In this document: piece after piece, positions 25,526 through 34,765 of the stretch
How the letters are laid out: every line of letters starts with the position of its first letter
Numbering within the stretch: position 1 is the first letter of the stretch
Source of the DNA: Saprospiraceae bacterium
Lineage (GTDB): Bacteria > Bacteroidota > Bacteroidia > Chitinophagales > Saprospiraceae
Reading direction: 5' to 3'
DNA length: 64,000 nt
Assembly: GCA_022841745.1 (NCBI GenBank)
Contig: JALHQW010000020.1
Span: 54,405-118,404, forward strand
The notes under the pieces: generated by a model
Databases searched by the model: none
What the model was told of the DNA's origin: nothing
The model's input: only the letters and a program-made list of their open reading frames with translations
Made by a program: the position numbers and the translations under genes

Positions 25526-25975
25526 ATGGAAGCAAAATGGTTATCGGTTCAAAGTTTTTTCAGAAACCAAAGCCTGATAAGTGCCATCAATGCGCTTTGC
25601 ATCCATTGGAAACTCCAAATGGAGGGTATCGAAGACGAGGAAGATGAGGAGGACGTCAAGGAAGCAAGGATATTGATACGGGACTTTTTGGTCGAGTTCG
25701 ACCGCCAGGTGGCAAATTACGAGCGCAGCATGTTTCAAATCCTGCCCGGTGTTGACCCCCGGCAATTTGCGCTTGTTAAGCGCTTTGTCTCTGCAAAACG
25801 CAGAAAAGACTTTTCCTCGGTCACTTTCAAGGATAAACCTGGAAAGGTCATTGAACTATTGGACAATGAAAACCCAAACAACCTTGAACCCTTGGTGAGC
25901 GCGCTTACGGAACTGCGCATCCTGCTCGAAGAGCACAACCAAGCCGACGTTCAAAACTTAGTGCCGGAGATTTGA
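25526..25975 (+). CDS. Hypothetical helical protein of the Argonaute operon
   Basis: 149 residues, almost entirely helical and acidic (EGIEDEEDEEDVKEARILIRDF), with no signal peptide or membrane segment. It begins 12 bp after the Argonaute stop and its stop overlaps the next start (TGATG). I recognise no domain. Its place between Argonaute and a metalloprotease-like gene suggests an adaptor or an inhibitor of the latter. Confidence 0.55.
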   Translation: MEAKWLSVQSFFRNQSLISAINALCIHWKLQMEGIEDEEDEEDVKEARILIRDFLVEFDRQVANYERSMFQILPGVDPRQFALVKRFVSAKRRKDFSSVTFKDKPGKVIELLDNENPNNLEPLVSALTELRILLEEHNQADVQNLVPEI

Positions 25976-27075
25976 TGAAAGACATTTTAATCAGACACAA
26001 CCTCGCCCTCAAGCAACAAGTAGGCATTTTGCTCGAAACAGCCGAGGGTAAAGACGCCCCGCGTGAACTGGAATTGTACAAACAATGGTTGCTCAGTTTT
26101 CTGGGGCAGGTAAACACTCGCATAGACAAAAACCTTCGCAAGTTGGAAAAGAACGTTGCCAGTATTTTGCCAGACATTCTGAGCTATACTGAAGAAGTCA
26201 GCCAACAGGTAAGATTGTTGAGCACTTACTACATACCGCCTATACATCGTAGCATCCATTCCGACAAAATTGCACTTAAGCTGCTGAAATGGCTTCACGA
26301 AAGGCATGATAAATCCGTATCCATTCCATTCGCCATTTCGGATGGCGCGTTTGGCATTTACCCTACTGTTCCAACGCTCTATTATCTGCCAGCCACCGAC
26401 CAAAAAGGATTGCTCTATCTGCCTTTGTTTTTTCACGAGTTTGGACACCTTTTGTTCAAACTCCACAAACCTGAAATGGACGACTTAGTGCGAGAAATAC
26501 AATTGGGCATCGAAGAATTCAATCGCCCTACTTACGTACACAACGACGACCGTAGTGCAGAGGAATTCAAGAACGTGGAGGCTATCGTCAACACTTGGTA
26601 TAAATGGGTGCAAGAATTTTTTTGCGATGCGGTGGGGCTTGTCATCGGTGGGGAGAGCTACCTATATGCCTTTTCTGGCTATTGCCAAATGGGGGGAAGG
26701 GACGAGTTTCACCAAAGGAAGGAAGACCTGAACGGTCGCACACACCCCGTAACGCTTATCCGGGTTCACCTACTGGTCAAGCGGGCAAGGAAATTGGGCT
26801 ACCACGACGCAGCCGATAGGGTCGAAAACGAATGGCGGCAACTGCAAAGACAATACATAAAAACCCCAGAGTATTTTGGCTACTACGCCGATGAGTATGA
26901 ACCTATTGTTGAGGAAAACCTTGACTACATGCTCGAAGAAGCCAGTCCCTACCTCTTCGATGCTTCCGAAGATTCTCCAGTTCACATACTTAACGATGCC
27001 TGGGCCGAGTTTTTGGAACGCCCTCAAAAGTTTTCGGATTGGGAAAGGGAAGCGATACGAGCCTACCTTGGCTAA
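25975..27075 (+). CDS. HExxH metalloprotease-like protein of the Argonaute operon
   Basis: 366 residues. H154-E155-F-G-H158 (LFFHEFGHLLFKL) and a downstream E214-FF-C-D218 segment (VQEFFCDAVGL) together give the HExxH + E layout of gluzincin-type zinc proteases. The N-terminal about 110 residues are helical. There is no signal peptide, so it should act in the cytoplasm. It is the last gene of the five-gene operon and faces the convergent subtilase gene with 84 bp between stops. A proteolytic effector downstream of an Argonaute is not something I know as an established arrangement. Confidence 0.6.
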   Translation: MKDILIRHNLALKQQVGILLETAEGKDAPRELELYKQWLLSFLGQVNTRIDKNLRKLEKNVASILPDILSYTEEVSQQVRLLSTYYIPPIHRSIHSDKIALKLLKWLHERHDKSVSIPFAISDGAFGIYPTVPTLYYLPATDQKGLLYLPLFFHEFGHLLFKLHKPEMDDLVREIQLGIEEFNRPTYVHNDDRSAEEFKNVEAIVNTWYKWVQEFFCDAVGLVIGGESYLYAFSGYCQMGGRDEFHQRKEDLNGRTHPVTLIRVHLLVKRARKLGYHDAADRVENEWRQLQRQYIKTPEYFGYYADEYEPIVEENLDYMLEEASPYLFDASEDSPVHILNDAWAEFLERPQKFSDWEREAIRAYLG

Positions 27076-27159
27076 ACCTTACCTGTTGGCAATAGCAACG
27101 AGGACGGTGTTGGGTTCTTTTTTGGTGGGTGGTATTTTCCCAAAGTATCGTTACAGTTT

Positions 27160-29769
27160 TCAAACTTGCTCCCTTATTTGTACTTGCAGTTGAAGCCTTG
27201 CCCTAATTTGCTCATAAATCTCAATCTGAGAATTTGCGGGAATGGCAAAAGTGGCAGCCAAGGCATATCGAATTTTTTCAGATTTTGGTAGGGCTGGGGC
27301 ATCCTCTTTGCAGTTCACCTTCACCCTCAACGATGCGCTTTCGACAAAGGCATCCGCTCCCCTACCTTTAAGTACAAGATGTTGTACAGTGCCGTTTCCC
27401 GTCGTTTTGAAATCAAAAATATCTTGCGACAAGTTTAGTTCTGTTTGGCCATTGTTGGCCATGTTTTCCAAAAAAAGGTGAGCCTTCCTGTATTTGGAAG
27501 ATTGAAAATGCAGAGGTGATATCCAAGCCAAAGTCAGAACGATGTTCTTCTCGATGTCCACACCGTTCAGCGCTTCGGGTAGTGGAATAAAAAATTCATG
27601 TGCTTCCTCTTTTGCCAATTCACCGTGACCCAGTATCGTCACCCGTTTGGAAGTTGAGAACAATGAAATGGCTTCGTGGACTTTCCCGTATCCCAAAAAA
27701 GGATGGGTATGCCTCTTCACTTGGTTAGCCTTTACTCTTTCGGTCAAAATATCTTTATAAACCCTGTCAGCTCCTGACCAATGCGCCCCATGCACCAACA
27801 AGGACTTTATCATGACAGGAAAATATTCCGTCGGAATGGGACTGTCGAGCTTTTCAGTGTTCAGCTTTTCCAACATCTGGTGGATGAGAATAGCCTGTCG
27901 TGTGGCAAGTGCTGTAGAGTTGCTCGTGCCAATGGAGTACCCCTCGGCATTAGTTGCTCCATTTTGGCCTGGCATCGCGCTTTTGATTCCGGGAGGATGC
28001 TGGGCAATGCCATTTGGATAATACACTTTTATTTGACCGTTCAGTGGGCTTTGTCTTCCCATGACCCGGCCACCCGGCAGTAAAACTTCTGGTTTGACGG
28101 AACGGTCGAAACCAAAGCCAACCCTTGAGTAAGGAGCAGGCATAGCTTCGTTTTCAAAAATCAGTTTTACGTTATAAATCTCTGGAGGCACTCCGCAGCC
28201 ATCGGTGTTGGTAGCGCCAACGGTGAGGGCATTGATGGATTCCCCTGGACTAAGGATGCGCCGACCATTCCGCCCCTGTTCAAACTGACGTTGCACAGCC
28301 AATTCCCGCTCCGCAATTGACAACGGCTCGTTATCCTCATTTACTGAAGGAATGAAAATGTCGTCAACTTGATTCCCTGCACTGACCACGAACAACACAT
28401 TATACTTGTAGGACAACCAATCCAACACTTTCGCCCAAATACCCATTGTGTACAAAAAAGGACGGTCGGGGTCGCCAATAGCCAAATTGATGACCTTGAC
28501 ATTTGGCGTAGTCGGAGCTTCACCCGTATTGGGGTCACCCTCTTTCATCCGCTTGACGGCACGGATTAGCAGGTCAGCAAACAGCCTGGTTTCGGGCAAT
28601 TTTTCTACCCATTGGTTGCCTTCTTGTTTGAGACGAAGTATGGGTCGGACATAAAGTCTGGAGCCAATGGCTTCCTCCTCATTATTGTGGTCACCATGAA
28701 TGATGAGAGAGGCCATGCTCGTACCATGCAGGCGATAATTGGCGAGATAATTTTCTTCCAGTCCATCCGGGTCATCTATAGTCAAACGGTCGTAAAGGCG
28801 GGCATGGTTCGCAATGGGTAGCCCATCCAACAAAGCGGCTATTGATTCAGTCAAGCCATCAGGAGGCGGGACATCGCTGCCAGAACCAGGTTCCGGCAAC
28901 CCTTCCTCTTCCGGCAGCGAAGACACGAGTTGACCAACAGGACGAAAAGCTAAAGCCACCGAGGATTTCAGGAAACTGACGTCGGTATTTTCGCTCATAT
29001 CGGCAAAACTTGAAGCAGGTGCCTGTGCAATCAGTCCATGATAATGTAGTTCAGGAATGGTCAATTCCGAACCAGTTATGATTGAACCGCCCGCCTCCTG
29101 TACTGCCTGTCTGAAAACATTTAAGGTATTTTGATTGAAGATACCGTCGGCGTCCTTGTACACCAATTCAACTTCGAAATTGACCAGTTCATCAGGAGAG
29201 GTGTATTGTTGGAGATACTCTCTGATACCCGGTTCGAGCAAACGGTCTTTAACGCTGTAAGGGCGGATGTCCGCTAAGACTTGGAACAAGGTTTTGTATT
29301 TTCCTTTTCCACGAGGTAAGTCAATATTAGCCTGATATTTTTGCCAGAGGCTTCGCAGCTCTGCAAGAGCCGCTTGATTGGCAAGTGAGAGGAACACTCT
29401 TTTGGGAATTGACTGGGTCACCAACTCATTCTCCGCATTGTAAAATTCAAACTCGTCGTCCATTTCCAACTTCCCATCGTATTCCCCCAAGAATTCCATG
29501 CCTTCGGTTAGACGGATTGCGGAGAAAAAATCATCCATTGTGCCAGCGATTTCCATCACCAGCACCATTTCGGGTATCTGACCTGTCATACCGTCAGCGA
29601 GGGCAGCTTCTTTTCGCAGCCATGCTTGTTCAAGCTCCGTCAAACGCTGCTCAATTCGGACTGCTTGCCGTTGTTCATTGGTGGAATAACCACCGCCGCC
29701 CCTACCTGATAGCGTACCACGGGTAGAAGTAGTTGGTTTTGGAAACAATAAATGAGGGAGGTTTGCCAT
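27160..29769 (-). CDS. S8-family (subtilisin-like) serine protease
   Basis: 869 residues from the ATG at 29769 (an upstream TTG at 29802 is possible). The catalytic triad is readable: D315 in IAALLDGLP, H348 in RLHGTSMASLI, and S616 in SIGTSNSTALATR, with the oxyanion asparagine in VVSAGNQVDD. There is no signal peptide. The about 300-residue N-terminal region and about 200-residue C-terminal region are extra. It is encoded directly downstream of an AAA+ ATPase. Subtilase/AAA pairs of this kind are known from the Agrobacterium Ti plasmid (IetS/IetA) as plasmid-stability and incompatibility modules and as anti-phage systems. In that model the protease is toxic and the ATPase restrains it. Confidence 0.8.
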   Translation of the reverse strand: MANLPHLLFPKPTTSTRGTLSGRGGGGYSTNEQRQAVRIEQRLTELEQAWLRKEAALADGMTGQIPEMVLVMEIAGTMDDFFSAIRLTEGMEFLGEYDGKLEMDDEFEFYNAENELVTQSIPKRVFLSLANQAALAELRSLWQKYQANIDLPRGKGKYKTLFQVLADIRPYSVKDRLLEPGIREYLQQYTSPDELVNFEVELVYKDADGIFNQNTLNVFRQAVQEAGGSIITGSELTIPELHYHGLIAQAPASSFADMSENTDVSFLKSSVALAFRPVGQLVSSLPEEEGLPEPGSGSDVPPPDGLTESIAALLDGLPIANHARLYDRLTIDDPDGLEENYLANYRLHGTSMASLIIHGDHNNEEEAIGSRLYVRPILRLKQEGNQWVEKLPETRLFADLLIRAVKRMKEGDPNTGEAPTTPNVKVINLAIGDPDRPFLYTMGIWAKVLDWLSYKYNVLFVVSAGNQVDDIFIPSVNEDNEPLSIAERELAVQRQFEQGRNGRRILSPGESINALTVGATNTDGCGVPPEIYNVKLIFENEAMPAPYSRVGFGFDRSVKPEVLLPGGRVMGRQSPLNGQIKVYYPNGIAQHPPGIKSAMPGQNGATNAEGYSIGTSNSTALATRQAILIHQMLEKLNTEKLDSPIPTEYFPVMIKSLLVHGAHWSGADRVYKDILTERVKANQVKRHTHPFLGYGKVHEAISLFSTSKRVTILGHGELAKEEAHEFFIPLPEALNGVDIEKNIVLTLAWISPLHFQSSKYRKAHLFLENMANNGQTELNLSQDIFDFKTTGNGTVQHLVLKGRGADAFVESASLRVKVNCKEDAPALPKSEKIRYALAATFAIPANSQIEIYEQIRARLQLQVQIREQV

Positions 29770-29821
29770 GCTGTTTTGAATGGATTTTTTGGGAACGGTC
29801 AAAAAAGATGACCCGTCGCCA

Positions 29822-30784
29822 TTATTTTACAGACTTCAACTGGCTTTGGGCAATGGCCTTTAAATTACCTTCAGGAAGGGAAAGAACATATTTCCGCTGT
29901 ATGTCCAGTAAAAAGTCAATTATCTCAGAATAACTGCGCCCAACAAGCTTTTTTGCAAACTGGACGGAGCTAACACCGAATTTTTTTGGAAAGCGCTTTT
30001 CAAATTCCTGCACTACCTTCTCAATGGCACTTTCGGAGGGTTTTCCCAACTCAATCTTTATCTGGAAACGCCGCCACACAGCCCTATCGAGTAGTTCGGG
30101 GTGGTTGGTTGCCGCTATCACCACTACATAGCTGGGAAGCTCGTCCATTTGCAGCAAAAGGGAGTTTACAAGGCGTTTAATCTCTCCTGTCTCGTGCGTA
30201 TCGCCCCGCTCTTTGCCAATGGCATCAAACTCATCGAAAAAAAGGACGCAATGTTCCTGCGATACATATTCCAGCAACTTGGAAAGGCGAGAGGCTGTTT
30301 CTCCCAAATAACTTGTGATAATGCCGTCATACCGTACCCGGTAAAAGGGAACCATCAGTTCAGTGGCAATTGCTTCTGCAAGGGAAGTCTTACCGTTTCC
30401 GGGAGCGCCTGTCAACAAGATTCGGTGTCTGGGTTCGAGGTTGTGCGAGCGCAACAAGTCGCTGCGGTATTGCTCTTGCACAAATTCGCTCACAGTTTGC
30501 AATGTGACCTCCTCAAGGTATAGGTCTTTCAATGAAACCTTCGGAGCACTTTTGTAGAGGAGTTTTTCGATTTGTGAACTTGCCGAGCCATTAACAGCTC
30601 CATTTCCATTGACATAAGGCTCGGGCTGTTTTTCCACCATCACCTCTTGCAAGCGGTCCGCCAATTGATGATGTTGTTTGCCCTTTTCCTCGGCAATAAT
30701 AGCTTGGACAGTCTTTTTGAAAAGATGCCTATCACCGGAAGAACCGGATTGAACAAGTTTCACTAAAAGGTCTGACCGTGCCAT
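29822..30784 (-). CDS. AAA+ ATPase paired with subtilase
   Basis: 320 residues. The AAA domain (about residues 95-270) has Walker A GAPGNGKTSLAEAIA, Walker B VLFFDEFDAIGKERGD, sensor 1 VVVIAATNHPELLD and an arginine-finger region RAVWRRF. The N-terminus is helical and charged. It lies 52 bp upstream of the protease start on the same strand, the order seen in ietA-ietS-type pairs, where the ATPase neutralises or directs the protease. Both genes are AT-richer than the replication genes that follow on the same strand. Confidence 0.85.
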   Translation of the reverse strand: MARSDLLVKLVQSGSSGDRHLFKKTVQAIIAEEKGKQHHQLADRLQEVMVEKQPEPYVNGNGAVNGSASSQIEKLLYKSAPKVSLKDLYLEEVTLQTVSEFVQEQYRSDLLRSHNLEPRHRILLTGAPGNGKTSLAEAIATELMVPFYRVRYDGIITSYLGETASRLSKLLEYVSQEHCVLFFDEFDAIGKERGDTHETGEIKRLVNSLLLQMDELPSYVVVIAATNHPELLDRAVWRRFQIKIELGKPSESAIEKVVQEFEKRFPKKFGVSSVQFAKKLVGRSYSEIIDFLLDIQRKYVLSLPEGNLKAIAQSQLKSVK

Positions 30785-30860
30785 TTTTTATCGTTGAATA
30801 GTTCACAAAGGTATGTGATAAACCCTGAAAAATGAACGAATTTGTTTGATGACAGTTCCT

Positions 30861-31484
30861 TCAACGAGAAAAATGGGCGAAGTTTCGTACCTCTCCCTCT
30901 ACCCCCGCCACCTCCATCTCCTTCCGCATCACCGCCAGTTCCCCCTCCAAGAACGCCTTCTGCTTTGGCAAAAACTCCTGTGGGGAAATCCTCGCAGCAT
31001 CATAATCGGCTTGGATGAGCACGAACAATTGGCGGTCAATCTCCTGCACCCGGCGCATGGTTTCGAGTTCGAGCAGGAGCAGGGCGTAGCGGTGCAGCAG
31101 GCGGTCAAGTTCGCGGTGGGCTTTTTCGCGGTCGAGCGCGGCGCTGGCCGCGAGGCTTTCGCGTTTTGCGCTGAGGTCGCGGTCGCGGCGGCGGGCATTT
31201 AGCACCTGACCTATCGAGAAGGAGAGGGTTGGGCGGGGCGCATTGTCGAATCGGATGTCACCGTCCGGGCCGCTCTTGGCGATGGGCGTGTAGCCGATGC
31301 CCACGGAGGGGAGGTAGTAGAGCCAGTTGCCCTTTTTGGATTCGTCGAACTCGGCGAGCTGGGCGGCAAGCTGGCGGTCGAGGAAAGTGTCGAGGGCAGC
31401 ATGGAGGGAGTCGGCAGCGGGCAACTGAGAATGGGCAGCGGGCAGCGCAAGCGCCGCAGCAAGGAATAGCACAAACGGTTTCAT
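30861..31484 (-). CDS. Exported coiled-coil protein, TolC-like N-terminal fragment
   Basis: 207 residues from the ATG at 31484 (MKPFVLFLAAALALPAAHSQ, signal peptide). The mature part starts with a strand pair like that of TolC-family proteins (YLPSVGIGYTP, APRPTLSFSIGQV). It continues as a long amphipathic helix (AKRESLAASAALDREKAHRELDRLL...). Length is far short of a full TolC, so it is either a stand-alone periplasmic coiled-coil protein or a truncated relative. It lies next to the polymerase genes on the same strand; no link in function is evident. Confidence 0.5.
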   Translation of the reverse strand: MKPFVLFLAAALALPAAHSQLPAADSLHAALDTFLDRQLAAQLAEFDESKKGNWLYYLPSVGIGYTPIAKSGPDGDIRFDNAPRPTLSFSIGQVLNARRRDRDLSAKRESLAASAALDREKAHRELDRLLHRYALLLLELETMRRVQEIDRQLFVLIQADYDAARISPQEFLPKQKAFLEGELAVMRKEMEVAGVEGEVRNFAHFSR

Positions 31485-31520
31485 CGGACAAATTTTTCCC
31501 AAATATCGCCTTTTCCCGCA

Positions 31521-34500
31521 TCAATCCTCCGGGTAGCGACCATCCTTCCTGAAAGGCAGCCGTTCCATTTTCAGCACCTCCACGCTGGGGAAGCCGAACT
31601 CCTCCCCCACCCTGCCCTCGATGCGGTAGATGCCCTTGCCCCGGAACGGCGACAGCTTCAGGAAGGCTGGGAAATGCACCGTGTCGAAGAAGCGCCCCTC
31701 CCGGTCGAGCCAAGTACCGAAGCACATCAGTTCGCCCTTTACCGTCCGCACGTCCTTCCGGCAGACGTAGTAGCCCGTCAGCGTGGCCATGCGCCCGACG
31801 GAGCCGGAAAGGTGTTCCGCCAATATGCCGCCGAAGGCAGCCAATGGGTCGGCCAACAGGTCGAAGGGCGAGCGGAGCGGGAAGCCGAGCAGTTCTATCT
31901 CGTCGAAGGACTGGTCGAATTCGCTTTCTTCCAGCGTCGGCAGCTCGTAGTTGCCGTTGCCGAGGGAAACCTCCTCGGCGGCGAACAGCAGCCCGCTCGG
32001 CTCGAACCGTTCCTTGGGGTTGAACACGGCGTTCTTCTCCCACATCAGGGCACACTTGCCCATGCCCGTGAAGCGGAACGCACCGATGCGGATGAGGATG
32101 TCCAGTTGGCCCGACGAAATATCCACCCGGCTCACGAAGTCGGCAAGGCTGCGGAACGTCCCGCCCCGCAGTCGCTCCAACAAGAGCCGCTGCACCGTCC
32201 CCTGCTCCAGTTGTGCAACGTGGATGAAGCCCGTGAACACGTCCGTCCCGGTGATGGAAGTGAGCCGCTGGCTGCGGTTGACGCAGGGGGCGTGGATGCT
32301 TGCCCCCGCCATTCGGACCTCGTGGAAGTAGATTTCCGTCTGGTAAAAGCCGCCGAAATTGTTGATGACCGCCACCATGAACTCTAACGGGAAATAGGCT
32401 TTCAGGTAAAGGCTCTGGAAGCTCTCCACGGCGTAGCTCGCCGAGTGCGCCTTGCAGAACGAGTATCCGGCAAAGCTCTCCACCTGCCGCCACACCTCCT
32501 GCGCCAGCGCCTCCGGGTGTCCCATTGAACGGCAGTTATCGAAGTATTTCCGTTTCAGCACCTCGAACTTGTCGCCGCTGCGCCGCTTGCCCGACATCAA
32601 GCGGCGCAGCATGTCGCCCTCGTCGAGGCCCAGCCCGGCAAAATGGTGGACAATCTTCATCACATCCTCCTGAAAGACCATGACGCCGAAGGTCTCGCCG
32701 AGGTGTTCCTTGAACACCGGGTGCAGGTACTCGAAGCTATGCGGTGAGTGGAAGCGCCGGATGTACTCCTTCATCATGCCCGACTTTGCCACGCCGGGGC
32801 GGATGATGCTGCTGGCGGCGACGAGGTGCGGGTAGTTGTCGCAGCGCAGCTTTTTCAGCAGGCCGCGCATGGCGGGGCTTTCGACGTAAAAGCAGCCGAT
32901 GCAGTTGCTGCCCCGCAACTGCGCCCGCACCCGCTCGTCCCGCTTGATGGCGGGCAGGTCGTGGATGTCCACCGCCTTGCCCTGGTTGGTCTTCACGAGG
33001 TCCACCGTTTCCTTGATATGCCCCAACCCGCGCTGGCTCAACACGTCGAACTTGTGGAAGCCGAGGTCTTCGGCGTGGTGCATGTCGAAATGGCTGACCG
33101 GGAAGCCCTTGGGCATCATCTGCAATGCGGTATGGTAAAAAATCGGCTTCTCCGAAATGACCACCCCGCCCGCATGGATGGAGAGGTGGTTGGGGAAGTC
33201 GTGGAGGAGGCGGGCGAACTTCAGGATTTCGGATTGCGGATGTACGATTTCGGATTTCGGGCTGGGGGTTGCGGATGGCGGTTTTTCGGATTTTAGTTTT
33301 TGGCCGTCAGTCTTTGCCGTGACCGAGACTTGGGGTTGGTGGGCAAGCTGGTGGCTTTCCGCATCCTGCAACCCGAAATCTGAAATTGGACGCCAGTATT
33401 TGATGTCCTCTGTGCCGGTCGCTTTTAATATTCCATCGGCGAGGCTGTCAATCTCTGCTTTCGGCAAACCGAAGACCTTGCCCACTTCCCGGATGGCGGC
33501 ATTGAACTGGAAGGTGCTGTACGTGGCGAGCAGGGCGGTGTGCCCCCTGCCGTACCGTTTGAACAGGTAATCGGTCACGTCGTCTCGCTCGTCCCACGAG
33601 AAGTCAATGTCGAAGTCGGGCGGCGAGGGGCGGTGCGGGTTGATGAACCGCTCAAAGTAGAGGTCGAGTTCCAGCGGGTCAACGTCGGTGATGCCGAGGC
33701 AGTAGGCGACGAGCGAATTGGCACCGCTGCCCCGACCAACGTGGTGGCAACCGGAGGTCTGGGCATAGCGCACGAGGTCCCAAGTAATGAGGAAGTAGGC
33801 ACAGAAGTCCATTTCCCGGATGAGCTTCAGTTCCCGCTCGAAGCGCTGGTTATTGGAGGCTGGTGGCTGTAAATTGGCATTTCCGAAACGCCGCTTGTAG
33901 CCCTCCCGCGCCAGTTTTTCCAACAGTTTGAAGTCGCCGTCCTTGCTGCCCGTGAAGTTCTGCCGGTTCACCTGCAAGCCCGTTTCGAGTTCGATGTGGC
34001 AAGCGTCCATCAATTTCTGGGTGTTCTCGATGATTTTTGGGTAGAGTTTGTAAAAGCTTTCCAGCGTATCGGTTGGGGTCAGGGTCTCGGTCTTCTTGGC
34101 GGTGTCCTCTGGGGTGAGCTTGGTCAAAATCGTGTTCAGGTCAATCGCCCGCAGCACCCGGTGCAGCTCGTAGCCCCCTGTGTCGTGGAAGGTGATGGGA
34201 TTGAAAATCAACAACTTTTGCGGGTGGTGGCGCACCGGGGAGGAGAACAGCCCGTGCGCGTGTTCCGGTCGGATGCCGAGGTACTCGTATTCCTTGAACT
34301 GTTCGATGGGCTTTAGGAGGCGAGGGTAGATTATTAGGAACGAGGGATGAGGGGTGAGGGGTGACAAAAAGCTGTGGTCAAAGGCTTCGGGGAGCGGCTT
34401 GCCGTCGAGGGAATGGTCGCTGAGGTACTGGTTGAGTTGACGGAAGCCCTCGGCGTTGCGGGCGATGCCTGTATAGAGCCGTTTACCGTCCTTGAAAAAA

Positions 34501-34688
34501 TCAATGCCGAGCAGGGGCTTGATGCCCTCCCGCTGGCAGAGCCGCACGAATTCGCCCGCCGCCGAGGTGTTGTTCACATCGGTCAGTGCCAGCGAGCGGA
34601 TGCCTATCTGCTTCGCCGAGAGCACAAGCTGCTCCGGCGACAGCGTGCCGTAGCGCAGGCTGAAGTAGGTATGGCAATTGAGATGCAC
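31521..34688 (-). CDS. dnaE: DNA polymerase III alpha subunit, accessory type
   Basis: 1055 residues. The PHP domain opens with HLNCHTYFSLRYGTLSPEQL. The polymerase core shows GRGSGANSLVAYCLGI and PDFDIDF, and later SGKRRSG and AYSFCKAHSASYA. A C-terminal OB-fold region includes MATLTGYYVCRKDVRTVKG. The length and the adjacent Y-family polymerase gene fit an SOS-type mutagenesis cassette (dnaE2-like) rather than the main replicase. Two segments look foreign: TPHPSFLIIYPRLL (DNA near 34325-34368), and a longer low-complexity insert containing PPSATPSPKSEIVHPQSEI (DNA near 33215-33390). They are described as a finding. Confidence 0.85.
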   Translation of the reverse strand: MHLNCHTYFSLRYGTLSPEQLVLSAKQIGIRSLALTDVNNTSAAGEFVRLCQREGIKPLLGIDFFKDGKRLYTGIARNAEGFRQLNQYLSDHSLDGKPLPEAFDHSFLSPLTPHPSFLIIYPRLLKPIEQFKEYEYLGIRPEHAHGLFSSPVRHHPQKLLIFNPITFHDTGGYELHRVLRAIDLNTILTKLTPEDTAKKTETLTPTDTLESFYKLYPKIIENTQKLMDACHIELETGLQVNRQNFTGSKDGDFKLLEKLAREGYKRRFGNANLQPPASNNQRFERELKLIREMDFCAYFLITWDLVRYAQTSGCHHVGRGSGANSLVAYCLGITDVDPLELDLYFERFINPHRPSPPDFDIDFSWDERDDVTDYLFKRYGRGHTALLATYSTFQFNAAIREVGKVFGLPKAEIDSLADGILKATGTEDIKYWRPISDFGLQDAESHQLAHQPQVSVTAKTDGQKLKSEKPPSATPSPKSEIVHPQSEILKFARLLHDFPNHLSIHAGGVVISEKPIFYHTALQMMPKGFPVSHFDMHHAEDLGFHKFDVLSQRGLGHIKETVDLVKTNQGKAVDIHDLPAIKRDERVRAQLRGSNCIGCFYVESPAMRGLLKKLRCDNYPHLVAASSIIRPGVAKSGMMKEYIRRFHSPHSFEYLHPVFKEHLGETFGVMVFQEDVMKIVHHFAGLGLDEGDMLRRLMSGKRRSGDKFEVLKRKYFDNCRSMGHPEALAQEVWRQVESFAGYSFCKAHSASYAVESFQSLYLKAYFPLEFMVAVINNFGGFYQTEIYFHEVRMAGASIHAPCVNRSQRLTSITGTDVFTGFIHVAQLEQGTVQRLLLERLRGGTFRSLADFVSRVDISSGQLDILIRIGAFRFTGMGKCALMWEKNAVFNPKERFEPSGLLFAAEEVSLGNGNYELPTLEESEFDQSFDEIELLGFPLRSPFDLLADPLAAFGGILAEHLSGSVGRMATLTGYYVCRKDVRTVKGELMCFGTWLDREGRFFDTVHFPAFLKLSPFRGKGIYRIEGRVGEEFGFPSVEVLKMERLPFRKDGRYPED

Positions 34689-34765
34689 TGTATTGCTTCG
34701 CTAAAATGTTTTCTCGTATGCCGGGGTGCGAGGCAAATAGCGGTGAGTGTGTGGGAATAGGAGGC

